Positions 6,655-16,044 of a stretch of 40,328 nt of DNA are shown here, piece by piece. The position numbers and the translations under genes are program-made. The notes below the pieces were generated by a model. That model was given only the letters and a program-made list of their open reading frames with translations, did not search any database and was not told where the DNA came from. Positions within the stretch are counted from its first letter, which is position 1. The number at the start of each line of letters is the position of its first letter. The stretch lies in the NCBI GenBank assembly GCA_001789395.1, contig MFZK01000001.1, positions 9,961 to 50,288 of the forward strand, written 5' to 3'. Origin of the DNA: Candidatus Roizmanbacteria bacterium RIFCSPHIGHO2_02_FULL_37_13b (GTDB lineage Bacteria; Patescibacteriota; Microgenomatia; UBA1406; HO2-37-13b).

Positions 6655-7743
6655 TTATTCAATAAATTCTTTTGCGTTAAACTCATTGATTAAAAATTGT
6701 GTCCCTTCACCCGAAACAAATTTAAAGGCGACTTTTCTGACAATCATCTCAATTTTCCGCTCCACCGATCGAAGCCCCGGATCATATCCTGACATTCGAG
6801 CTATTTTTTGCCAAACTACGTCATCTACTTTAACGTTCTCTTCAAGTAAACCACTTGTCTTGACAGCACGAGGGAATATATATGATTTTGCAATAACCAC
6901 TTTTTCTTCATCGCTGTATGAAGGTAATTGCACTACTTCCATTCTATCCATGACGGCTGTAGCAATGTTATTTGTGTTGTTTGCAGTAGCAATAAAAATT
7001 ACTTTAGATAAGTCAAAAGGGTAATCAATATAATGATCGAGAAAACTATTGTTTTGTTCGGGATCCAAGAGTTCAATCAACACCCCCATAATTTCTCCTT
7101 TTGCTTCAGGTGAAATCCTATCCAACTCATCCAAGAGTATTACCGGATTTTTGCTATTGACACGTCTCAAAGCTTTAATGATAAGACCAGGCTCCGCCTC
7201 GGGTTGAATCTTAGACATGCCTCTTAAATCTAAAGCATTCGATAATCCACCGAAAGGAATTCGTATATATGTCCGACCCAAAGTCTCGGCTATGGAACGA
7301 GCAAAAGTAGTTTTCCCTGTGCCAGCCAAACCGGTGAAAAAAAGTACCGGCGCGTGATAATTGGAAAAATCCGTTTTTTTACTTTGTAGAATTAATATTG
7401 ATAAATATTCCAAAATTCTTTGTTTGATATCGGTCAAGCCATAGTGATTCTTATCCATTATTTGTTTGGCTTTATTGACATCAAGAATATCATTAGTCGC
7501 GCTATTCCATGGCAATGAAGCAATCCATTCAATATATTTGGTAGTGTTATCTATTTGATTTAATCCTGCTCCATATCGAATTGCTAAAGATACTCGTTGA
7601 AGCTGACTCTTGGCTTTTTCTGTTAGATCTGTTGGTAAAGCAGCTTTAGCTATTAACTCCTCAAGTCGTTTTATCTCGATCAAACCATCCTGAACGCTTT
7701 TCATTTGAGAATCGCTCGAACCGTTAGTTATAGATACATCCAT
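6655..7743 (-). CDS. Lon-like AAA+ ATPase lacking the protease domain
   Basis: 362 residues. The Lon linker signature is clear (YIEWIASLPWN about 70-80, then HYGLTDIKQRILEYL 100-114), followed by the Lon AAA+ core: Walker A GLAGTGKT (138-145), Walker B ILLDE (202-206), LIELLDPEQN, and IFIATANN sensor. The lid ends near residue 345. The Lon N-terminal substrate domain and the whole Ser-Lys protease domain are absent, and the next gene runs convergently one base away, so nothing follows. Lon normally unfolds and degrades proteins; this form may act only as an unfoldase or chaperone. It is divergent from groES-groEL, which supports a protein quality-control role. Confidence 0.85.
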   Translation of the reverse strand: MDVSITNGSSDSQMKSVQDGLIEIKRLEELIAKAALPTDLTEKAKSQLQRVSLAIRYGAGLNQIDNTTKYIEWIASLPWNSATNDILDVNKAKQIMDKNHYGLTDIKQRILEYLSILILQSKKTDFSNYHAPVLFFTGLAGTGKTTFARSIAETLGRTYIRIPFGGLSNALDLRGMSKIQPEAEPGLIIKALRRVNSKNPVILLDELDRISPEAKGEIMGVLIELLDPEQNNSFLDHYIDYPFDLSKVIFIATANNTNNIATAVMDRMEVVQLPSYSDEEKVVIAKSYIFPRAVKTSGLLEENVKVDDVVWQKIARMSGYDPGLRSVERKIEMIVRKVAFKFVSGEGTQFLINEFNAKEFIE

Positions 7744-7786
7744 TTTTTTACATTAACTTATAGTAATTAGCAGACAACAATACCAC

Positions 7787-7815
7787 TTGACAAAAAAGTC
7801 AAATTTCGCTATTAT
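7787..7815 (+). promoter_or_regulatory. groESL promoter
   Basis: TTGACA (7787-7792), 17-nt spacer, TATTAT (7810-7815). The predicted start near 7822 gives a leader of about 50 nt. No CIRCE element (TTAGCACTC/GAGTGCTAA) is present. Confidence 0.75.
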
Positions 7816-7851
7816 TTACACGTCCAATTCATATCCATTATAAGTTATATC

Positions 7852-7869
7852 AATTAATATATATTAATT
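7852..7869 (+). promoter_or_regulatory. inverted repeat in the groES leader
   Basis: AATTAATAT-ATATTAATT, perfect 9-base arms, 5 nt before the groES ATG. Being in the transcribed leader, it could fold over the start region (thermosensor-like) or bind a repressor. It could also be chance in AT-rich DNA. Confidence 0.35.
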
Positions 7870-7874
7870 TCAAT

Positions 7875-8174
7875 ATGAAACAAAAAATAAATATCCAACC
7901 AACTTTCGATTATGTTTTGGTTAAACCTTTAGAAAAAGAGGAAGTTCTACCTTCCGGAATTGTTCTTCCCGACAGCGCCAAAGAAAAACCCCAAATGGGT
8001 GAAGTAATGGCTACTGGACCAGGAAGTATCAATGATGAAGGAAAGAAATTACCTATGCATTTTAAAGTGGGACAAAAAGTACTTTATAAAAAATGGGGTG
8101 GCAATGAAGTGAAAGTAGGCAGTGAAGAATGGCTGCTGATCGAACAAAAAGACATAATGGCTCTAGTCAATTAA
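7875..8174 (+). CDS. groES: co-chaperonin GroES
   Basis: 99 residues, normal length for Cpn10. It shows the family start (IQPTFDYVLVKPLEKEEVLPSGIVLPDSAKEKP), the mobile loop around residues 20-32 (contact to GroEL), the GEVMATGPG roof region, and the VGQKVLYKKWGGNEVKVG C-terminal core. GroES caps the GroEL cage in the cytosol. It is followed 29 nt later by groEL in the classic operon. There is no Shine-Dalgarno before the ATG; the promoter lies about 60-90 nt upstream. Confidence 0.97.
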   Translation: MKQKINIQPTFDYVLVKPLEKEEVLPSGIVLPDSAKEKPQMGEVMATGPGSINDEGKKLPMHFKVGQKVLYKKWGGNEVKVGSEEWLLIEQKDIMALVN

Positions 8175-8188
8175 ATTATAAGTTCTAA

Positions 8189-9841
<1,653 letters not shown>

Positions 9842-9856
9842 TTTCGTCAATAAATT

Positions 9857-9889
9857 AAAAAAAAGCGGTCTGTAAAGGCCGCTTTTTTT
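9857..9889 (+). terminator. rho-independent terminator of groESL
   Basis: Stem AGCGGTC (9864-9870), loop TGTAAA, stem GGCCGCT (9877-9883) with one G-T pair, then a T-tract to 9889 and an upstream A-tract. It is the only clear intrinsic terminator in the window. Confidence 0.9.
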
Positions 9890-9890
9890 G

Positions 9891-9907
9891 TTGTAGAATA
9901 TCTACAA
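9891..9907 (+). promoter_or_regulatory. -10 box within an inverted repeat before the RodZ-like gene
   Basis: TTGTAGA-ATA-TCTACAA (7-base arms). It contains TAGAAT (9894-9899), 11 nt before the ATG. The symmetry over the -10 suggests an operator. Confidence 0.4.
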
Positions 9908-9910
9908 TTC

Positions 9911-10534
9911 ATGTTAACAACTGGTACCATCTTAAATAAAGAAAGAATTAGAAGGGAACTTTCCATCGAGGATGTAGAAAAAAAAACGAGAATAAGAAAA
10001 AAATATTTATCGGCGATAGAGAATGATGACTGGTCGATCTTCCCCTCGAAGACTTATATCTTAGGCATTCTTAAATCTTATGGTAAATTCTTAGATCTGG
10101 ACGGCGATAAATTAACTGCATTTTTTCGTCGAGAATATGAAAAAAAAGAGGAGATCCGCTTCAAAAGAAAAGTCCCCAAAACATATTTGACACCGAACAC
10201 TAAACGAGCTCTTTCAACCTTAATGTTTATTTTCATATTATGTTTTATTGCTTATTTTGGATTCCAACTTAAACTACTGTTTTCAACTCCCAATGTTGAA
10301 ATTTTATCACCCACGAAAAATTTATTCATAAAAGAAGAATTTGTAGAACTCGTAGGTAAAACAGATAAAGAAACGATAATTATTGTAAATGGTGAAAAGA
10401 TTATCCCTGATAAAAATAGTATTTTTAGAACAAAAATTCCGCTAGCAGCAGAAGTCAACAAAGTCGTAATAGAGGTTACCGGAGCCAATGGCAGAAAAAC
10501 AATATTGACTAGATATTTCGAGAGAAAAAAATAG
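9911..10534 (+). CDS. RodZ-like membrane protein (HTH_25 domain)
   Basis: 207 residues. The N-terminal HTH_25 domain (about 1-75; LSIEDVEKKTRIRKKYLSAIE, YILGILKSYGKFL) is that of RodZ, which links cell-shape machinery to the membrane. A basic juxtamembrane stretch, one membrane helix (about 98-120) and an extracytoplasmic beta-sandwich-like domain (PNVEILSPTKNLFIKEEFVELVG onward, Ig/Big-like) follow. The architecture and length match small RodZ homologs. No mreB is in the window, so the partner is unknown; with its HTH it might instead bind DNA. It has its own near-leaderless promoter and is convergent with rmlB, one base apart. Confidence 0.75.
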   Translation: MLTTGTILNKERIRRELSIEDVEKKTRIRKKYLSAIENDDWSIFPSKTYILGILKSYGKFLDLDGDKLTAFFRREYEKKEEIRFKRKVPKTYLTPNTKRALSTLMFIFILCFIAYFGFQLKLLFSTPNVEILSPTKNLFIKEEFVELVGKTDKETIIIVNGEKIIPDKNSIFRTKIPLAAEVNKVVIEVTGANGRKTILTRYFERKK

Positions 10535-10535
10535 T

Positions 10536-11546
10536 TTAATCCTTATATTGCATTTGATAATATTCTTTAAACTCCCCGGATTTTATTTTCTGCCACCAAT
10601 CAGTGTTTTTTTTATACCAATCGACCGTTGTTGATAAAGCTTGAGTAAAATTATATTGTGGTTGCCACCCTAGGTCACGTTTTATTTTACTCCAATCTAT
10701 AGCATATCGCCTGTCATGACCTGGTCTATCTTTAACAAATTCTATTTGCTTTAAAGTCTCACCCATCATGCTCAGGATTTGCTTTATCACATCAATATTT
10801 GAAACGTCATTACCCGAAGCACCGATAAAATACGTCTCACCGATTCTCCCTTTTTTCAATATTAGATCAATTGCTGTGATATGATCCGTGACATATAACC
10901 AGTCGCGAATTTGCTTACCGTTCCCGTAAATTGGTACTTTTTTCCCCTCCAAAATATTAGTAATCGTTAGAGAAATTAATTTTTCTGGAAATTGATATGG
11001 GCCAAAATTATTCGAGCAGTTAGATATAGTCACTGGTAAACCATAAGTGATGTTAAAGACACGTACTAAGTGATCTGAAGCTGCTTTTGATGCTGCATAT
11101 GGACTTCTCGGATTATATGGAGTTTTTTCATTAAATTTTTCTTTTGAAGCTAATGGCAATTCTCCAAAAACCTCATCCGTTGAAATATGATGAAATCGTT
11201 TTATTTTGTATTTTAATGACGATTCTAAAAGAACGTGTGTACCAACAATGTTAGTTTGTATAAACGGCGCCGAATCATGAATTGACCTGTCAACATGTGA
11301 TTCAGCAGCAAAATGAACCACCAAATCCACCTCTTTAATCAATGAATCGACTAAATTTTTATCACAAATATCGCCTTTTACAAAACGATAATTCTGATTA
11401 TTTTCAATCCCTTTTAAATTATCAGGATTACCAGCATAAGTTAATTTATCAAGATTGATAATTTGATCTTCAGGATATTTATCTATCCAATATAAAACGA
11501 AGTTTGAACCGATAAAACCACTCCCGCCAGTTACTAAAAGCTTCAT
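10536..11546 (-). CDS. rmlB: dTDP-glucose 4,6-dehydratase RmlB/RfbB
   Basis: 336 residues, normal length. It has a Rossmann NAD site GGSGFIGS at the N-terminus, LDKLTYAGN, the catalytic segment STDEVFGEL, the YAASKAASD Tyr-Lys pair, and RPGHDRRYAID near the C-terminus, all typical of RmlB. It makes dTDP-4-keto-6-deoxyglucose from dTDP-glucose for rhamnose or other deoxysugars of surface glycans. The rmlA, rmlC and rmlD partners are not in the window. The start chosen is ATG 11546 (MKLLVTGG); an upstream in-frame ATG at 11594 would lie before the -10 box and adds 16 unrelated residues. Divergent from the clpC-like gene. Confidence 0.93.
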   Translation of the reverse strand: MKLLVTGGSGFIGSNFVLYWIDKYPEDQIINLDKLTYAGNPDNLKGIENNQNYRFVKGDICDKNLVDSLIKEVDLVVHFAAESHVDRSIHDSAPFIQTNIVGTHVLLESSLKYKIKRFHHISTDEVFGELPLASKEKFNEKTPYNPRSPYAASKAASDHLVRVFNITYGLPVTISNCSNNFGPYQFPEKLISLTITNILEGKKVPIYGNGKQIRDWLYVTDHITAIDLILKKGRIGETYFIGASGNDVSNIDVIKQILSMMGETLKQIEFVKDRPGHDRRYAIDWSKIKRDLGWQPQYNFTQALSTTVDWYKKNTDWWQKIKSGEFKEYYQMQYKD

Positions 11547-11556
11547 AACTGACCAA

Positions 11557-11562
11557 ATTATA
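11557..11562 (-). promoter_or_regulatory. -10 box of rmlB (leaderless)
   Basis: TATAAT on the minus strand, 10 nt before the ATG at 11546. Confidence 0.5.
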
Positions 11563-11587
11563 TCATAATGAATGATCCAGCAATCGG

Positions 11588-11616
11588 TTGACAAATGTTT
11601 TTTTATTATTCATAAT
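11588..11616 (+). promoter_or_regulatory. consensus promoter of the clpC-like gene (leaderless)
   Basis: TTGACA (11588-11593), exact 17-nt spacer, CATAAT (11611-11616), 7 nt to the ATG at 11624. This is the best example of the leaderless pattern in the window. Confidence 0.7.
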
Positions 11617-11623
11617 GTTCAAT

Positions 11624-14600
11624 ATGGCAGTATTTGATTTATTTAAAAAGAAAACACCTACAAATCATCAACAACCAACTACTCAATCGGGACAAACAGT
11701 AGTCACACAGACAGAAAGTCAGACTGTCTCGAGTCAACCACAAGCATATTCGGGTATTGGTAACCCTCCAGGTGGTCATGCTTACTCTGGTATCGGAAGC
11801 CCGCCAAGCGGTCAAGCTTATTCAGGCATAGGAAATCCACCTGCTCCGATGGCGACAACGACTACTCAAACTAATACACAAGATTTATCGCCCCAATCAC
11901 CTCCTATAGATAAGTCAAAATCAAATCTATCTACAGATAAACCAACTAATGCAGATACAAAAAAGACCACTACCCCAACAAATAATAATCAGCCACTAGG
12001 ATCAACGATTGATGGAAAAAAACGTGAAGAGTTAGATCTGATGACTCACTTGACACAACGATCAAATCGAGTTTTTCTGACGGCACAAAATAAAGCAAAA
12101 GAACTAAAAGATGACTATGTTGATTCAGAACATCTTCTTCATGGGCTTCTCTCTGATCCAGAAATTTATAAGCTGTTTACCGAAGCTAAAATTCTACCCC
12201 AAATCATTGAGCAAGAATTGGAAAAAATATATAAAAAGGGGGAATCGGCTAAACTACCAGGATTGTCACCACGGATCAAACGTATACTGGATAATTCATT
12301 GGTGGTAGCGCGCAAACTTGGTTTTGATTTCATCTCTCCGGAACATATTTTATTGTCATTATACGAAGAAGGCGAAGGTGCTGGAGCTCGAGTCTTAGCT
12401 AAGCTCGGTGTTAAAAAAGAGGATTTGAATAAAAAAATTATCGGTAAAAAAGAAGGATTGGCTACAAAAGAAGGCACTGGTGAGACAAGGCATCAAAGCG
12501 TGGTTGAACAATACACGGTCGATCTGACTGCTAAAGCAGCACAAGGACTTCTTGATCCCGTCGTTGAAAGATCAGACGTGATTGAAAGAGCGATTCATAT
12601 TCTATCCAGAAGAACTAAAAATAATCCTGCCCTTGTGGGTGAAGCGGGGGTTGGTAAAACAGCTGTGGTTGAAGGATTAGCTCAAAAGATTGTTTCCCGA
12701 TCTGTCCCTGAATCACTTCTTAACAAAAAGGTCCTGCAACTTGATCTTATGAGTATTTTAGCTGGAGCATCACACCGAGGAGAATTTGAAGAACGGATGA
12801 AGAATCTAATCGAAGAGGTCGTCGCTTCAAAAGGACAAATCATATTATTTATTGATGAGATACACAACTTAGTTGGAGCTGGTGCAGGAGGCGAGGGCGC
12901 AATGGATGCATCCAATTTCTTAAAACCATCTCTTGCCCGAGGAGAACTGCAGATAATCGGTGCCACAACATTGACTGAATACCGACGTTATATAGAAAAA
13001 GACCCGGCGCTAGAGCGTCGTTTCCAACCAGTGATAGTTCCTGAACCCAGTGAAGAACAAGCCGTAAAAATGTTGAAAGCACTAAAAAATAAATATGAAG
13101 CTTTCCATCGCGTGAAAATTCCTGATGAGACAATTGAAGCTGCTGTTAAGTTATCAAAAAGATATATTGGCGATAGATTTCTACCTGATAAAGGAGTTGA
13201 TCTCATAGATGAGGCTGCATCAGCTGTCAGACTACCATTAATTTCCCTACCTGAAGAAATTCGGTCAATCGAAGAACGTGTATCTCAATATAAACAAGAG
13301 ATTCAAGAAGCTGAGAAATCCGGTAATCGAGTCAAAGCTAATATTTTAAAAAATAAACTAGAGGAAGTGGATACCCAGTTGAAGGAAAAACAAGAAAGTT
13401 TTAACGTTAGAAAATCTCAGACTACAAGTAGCGTATCGATTCAATCAATTAAAGATATTGTCTCACGATGGACAGGAATACCGGTATCCAAAATAACGGA
13501 ATCGGAGTTGGAGAAGTTAAAGAAGCTTGAAGACATCATGCATCAGCGACTCATCAATCAAGAAATTGCTGTCTCAAGTGTATCTCAAGCAGTACGACGA
13601 GGCCGTGCCGGACTGAAAAGTACTCAAAGACCCATTGGAAGCTTTGTCTTTTTAGGACCAACGGGTGTAGGTAAAACCGAACTTGCTAAAACTTTAGCAG
13701 AAATTCTTTTTGGTCAAGAAGAAGCAATGATTAGATTTGATATGACAGAGTATATGGAGCGTCATGAGGTGGCTAAATTGCTTGGGGCACCACCAGGATA
13801 TGTCGGCTATGAAGAAGGTGGTAAATTAACCGAAGCGGTTAGAAGAAAACCATATTCAGTAGTGTTATTTGATGAGGTAGAAAAAGCGCATCCGGATATT
13901 TTTAATATTCTCTTGCAGATTTTAGACGATGGCCGCCTGACCGATAATAAAGGTCACACAATTTCTTTCAAAAATTCTGTAGTCATCTGTACGTCAAATA
14001 TCGGAACATCGCTTATCCAGGATGAAATAATGAAATCAGGCAAAATGGATATTCAGGAGCCGACAATTCTTTCAACGTATACTTTCTCTCCCCGGGGCAG
14101 AGAAATAATGACCATTATGGGTAAGATTTTTCAGCGAGAATCAAAAGATGTCGGTGAATGGCAAGCATCAATGTTGCTTGATTATTTTTCAGGTCAGAAA
14201 TTGGAGTCTCAAGATGAGAAAGAAGATGACGCACAATTTCCTATTCAAGGATTTGATACCCATGCCATATCAGCAAAAGGAGTTGAATTTATATCCAGCA
14301 AAGATTCAGTATTTTATCGCACCTCAACCACATCAAAGATCTGGAAATTGACTAATCTTATAGACTATTTTAAGGATAATGTCGTCATCAATGCCCTACC
14401 TGATGCTCCCGAACAGCAATTACCTACTAGTAGGTTAAAAACACATGCCTTGAGCCTGGATGAATATGAATATGTAACTTCAAAGGACCGTTACTGGCGT
14501 CGAAAAGAAGGTACGACTGATTGGGAAACAGGCATGTTAAAAGATTATTTTAACGGGCATACCGTCCAAAGTCCAGCTGATGTAAAATCGGCACAACCGG

Positions 14601-15628
14601 TTAAAGAAGAACAAAAAAACGTTGCTAAAGATGAAAAAGCTGCGAAAAAAACGAATCAACCCGAAGTTGGTTTACCCATAAATTATTGGGATGTCCATTC
14701 ATTCTCTCCTGACGGAAAAGAACTTATTATTGTCGGTGACCGACTTTGGATTCGACAGTCGAGCGAAAAATCATGGAAAACACTAATGTTGAAAGATTAC
14801 TTTGGACAAAACTTCCCTCTTGAAAAAGAACTGGATGAAAAGAAAAAAATTGAGAATGAACTCGATAAAAATCAATATCTCAGAACAAAAATCAAGGTTA
14901 TGAATGAGCTTCGTAAATTTTTCCGGCCTGAACTTATTAATCGTTTTGATGAAGTAATCATATTTGAACCTCTTAAATATGAACACATGCTCAAAATTGT
15001 TGAGTTACAATTGAAGGCTCTAAAGAAATTATTAGAAGATCAAAATATCGGATTTAGTTGGACTCCCGCTGCGGCAAAAGAGATAGTTCGCGCTGGATTT
15101 GATCCTTTATACGGAGCTCGACCTCTTAAACGAACCATTCAAAAATTAATTGAAAATCCCCTTTCTAGTTTGATAATAGAGCAGAAAGTCAAAGATTCAG
15201 ACACTGTTATCGTTGATTTTGACGGTGATAATTTTATCTTCAATATCGAAAAGGTAGAACTTGTTGATGTCTCTAAGCTAAACGTAGATCAGACTAAACC
15301 AATCCGATACTTTTGCGAAAAGTGCGGAAATAAATTCGAGACATTAAAATTAAAAAACAGCACGGTCATTTGTTCTAAATGTGCTTCGAACCAAGTTCAA
15401 CAAGTTGCTGCGGAAAAAGAGGAAAAAATGGAGGAACCTACTTCAAAAGGCGTTACTGATAAACCGCTCGAACAAAATCCGCAAGTTGATTTAAAAATAG
15501 CCGATGCGGCAAAAACCGGTCAAGAAAAAAAAGATCAAAAAGAGCAACCTGACAAGACACAAAACGGATTTTTGAAAAAAGATACAGCAGGATTTAGCAG
15601 AAATACTCAATCACCGGTCACCGCCTAA
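11624..15628 (+). CDS. ClpC/ClpB-type AAA+ unfoldase with large repeat insertion in D2
   Basis: 1334 residues; relatives are usually 810-870. Order: disordered N-terminus with three AYSGIGxPP repeats (about 41-73); Clp_N domain (about 140-290); D1 with Walker A GEAGVGKT (339-346) and [12 protein letters not shown]; short middle coiled coil (about 543-594, ClpC-sized rather than ClpB-sized); D2 with Walker A GPTGVGKT (678-685), [10 protein letters not shown] and sensor TSN (790). A ~300-residue insertion follows with four ~40-residue repeats; then D2 resumes at [11 protein letters not shown] (1100). A C-terminal zinc ribbon (CEKC 1231-1234, CSKC 1250-1253) and a charged tail end the protein. 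No clpP is in the window. An upstream in-frame TTG overlaps the -35 box and cannot be the start of this mRNA. Confidence 0.9.
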   Translation: MAVFDLFKKKTPTNHQQPTTQSGQTVVTQTESQTVSSQPQAYSGIGNPPGGHAYSGIGSPPSGQAYSGIGNPPAPMATTTTQTNTQDLSPQSPPIDKSKSNLSTDKPTNADTKKTTTPTNNNQPLGSTIDGKKREELDLMTHLTQRSNRVFLTAQNKAKELKDDYVDSEHLLHGLLSDPEIYKLFTEAKILPQIIEQELEKIYKKGESAKLPGLSPRIKRILDNSLVVARKLGFDFISPEHILLSLYEEGEGAGARVLAKLGVKKEDLNKKIIGKKEGLATKEGTGETRHQSVVEQYTVDLTAKAAQGLLDPVVERSDVIERAIHILSRRTKNNPALVGEAGVGKTAVVEGLAQKIVSRSVPESLLNKKVLQLDLMSILAGASHRGEFEERMKNLIEEVVASKGQIILFIDEIHNLVGAGAGGEGAMDASNFLKPSLARGELQIIGATTLTEYRRYIEKDPALERRFQPVIVPEPSEEQAVKMLKALKNKYEAFHRVKIPDETIEAAVKLSKRYIGDRFLPDKGVDLIDEAASAVRLPLISLPEEIRSIEERVSQYKQEIQEAEKSGNRVKANILKNKLEEVDTQLKEKQESFNVRKSQTTSSVSIQSIKDIVSRWTGIPVSKITESELEKLKKLEDIMHQRLINQEIAVSSVSQAVRRGRAGLKSTQRPIGSFVFLGPTGVGKTELAKTLAEILFGQEEAMIRFDMTEYMERHEVAKLLGAPPGYVGYEEGGKLTEAVRRKPYSVVLFDEVEKAHPDIFNILLQILDDGRLTDNKGHTISFKNSVVICTSNIGTSLIQDEIMKSGKMDIQEPTILSTYTFSPRGREIMTIMGKIFQRESKDVGEWQASMLLDYFSGQKLESQDEKEDDAQFPIQGFDTHAISAKGVEFISSKDSVFYRTSTTSKIWKLTNLIDYFKDNVVINALPDAPEQQLPTSRLKTHALSLDEYEYVTSKDRYWRRKEGTTDWETGMLKDYFNGHTVQSPADVKSAQPVKEEQKNVAKDEKAAKKTNQPEVGLPINYWDVHSFSPDGKELIIVGDRLWIRQSSEKSWKTLMLKDYFGQNFPLEKELDEKKKIENELDKNQYLRTKIKVMNELRKFFRPELINRFDEVIIFEPLKYEHMLKIVELQLKALKKLLEDQNIGFSWTPAAAKEIVRAGFDPLYGARPLKRTIQKLIENPLSSLIIEQKVKDSDTVIVDFDGDNFIFNIEKVELVDVSKLNVDQTKPIRYFCEKCGNKFETLKLKNSTVICSKCASNQVQQVAAEKEEKMEEPTSKGVTDKPLEQNPQVDLKIADAAKTGQEKKDQKEQPDKTQNGFLKKDTAGFSRNTQSPVTA
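11744..11842 (+). repeat. three tandem 36-bp repeats in the clpC-like gene
   Basis: Two full and one partial copy coding [12 protein letters not shown]-type 12-residue units in a disordered N-terminal region. Third-base differences between copies suggest the peptide is what is kept. Confidence 0.85.
14075..14812 (+). repeat. four ~40-residue protein repeats inserted in ClpC-like D2
   Basis: Copies at 14075-14197, 14258-14380, 14441-14560 and 14693-14812 (residues 818, 879, 940 and 1024 onward). Common pattern: THxxS..G.E.i....d..W.R.....W....LkDYF. The first three start exactly 61 residues apart. The copies are well diverged in DNA, so the repeat is old and under protein-level constraint. 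Confidence 0.85.
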
Positions 15629-15635
15629 ATCAGAC

Positions 15636-16001
15636 ATGAACAACTTTCTCTGTCAAAAATTAATAATTAGTCTTGAGCCTGATCCGACTGGAGGAGCTTC
15701 TTCAGGTCCATTCGAAATTCAAGGACCATTAGTTGGCCCAAACGGGACTCCAATTAATACAATGGCTGATGTCATCAGTATCGTCCTCAAATTCTTGATT
15801 CCCTTTGCAGGAATATTACTTTTTGTATATCTTGTCTGGGGAGGATTTACTCTACTTACTTCCCAAGGTGAACCAGAAAAAATTGGGTCAGGAAAGAAAA
15901 AAATTACTTATGCTATTTTTGGATTTATCCTTTTAGTTTTTTCTTATCTTCTTGTCGGTATAATTTCAAGAATACTAGGAGTGGGATTAGGAATATTCTA
16001 A
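15636..16001 (+). CDS. TrbC/VirB2-like two-helix membrane protein
   Basis: 121 residues. A short polar N-terminus is followed by two long hydrophobic helices (about 46-72 and 90-116) separated by a polar loop TSQGEPEKIGSGKKKITYA. That loop and helix pattern is typical of the TrbC/VirB2 pilin-like family abundant in CPR genomes; VirB2 proteins form conjugative or type IV secretion pili. No other secretion genes are nearby, so function is open. It follows the clpC-like gene by 7 nt and probably shares its transcript. No Shine-Dalgarno and no clear signal peptide are seen. Confidence 0.7.
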   Translation: MNNFLCQKLIISLEPDPTGGASSGPFEIQGPLVGPNGTPINTMADVISIVLKFLIPFAGILLFVYLVWGGFTLLTSQGEPEKIGSGKKKITYAIFGFILLVFSYLLVGIISRILGVGLGIF

Positions 16002-16010
16002 TTAGATTTA

Positions 16011-16019
16011 TGATAGAAT
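16011..16019 (+). promoter_or_regulatory. extended -10 before the kinase-methyltransferase gene
   Basis: TGATAGAAT, 25 nt before the ATG at 16045; predicted leader about 17 nt. Confidence 0.4.
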
Positions 16020-16044
16020 AGTATAAAGTAGACGGTATTTTTGT

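Noticed and set aside
11547-11594. 16-residue N-terminal extension of RmlB
   Set aside because: It precedes the -10 box and does not match the RmlB N-terminus, which starts MKLLVTGG.
11588-11623. Upstream TTG start for the clpC-like gene
   Set aside because: It overlaps the consensus -35 box; the transcript begins at the ATG at 11624.
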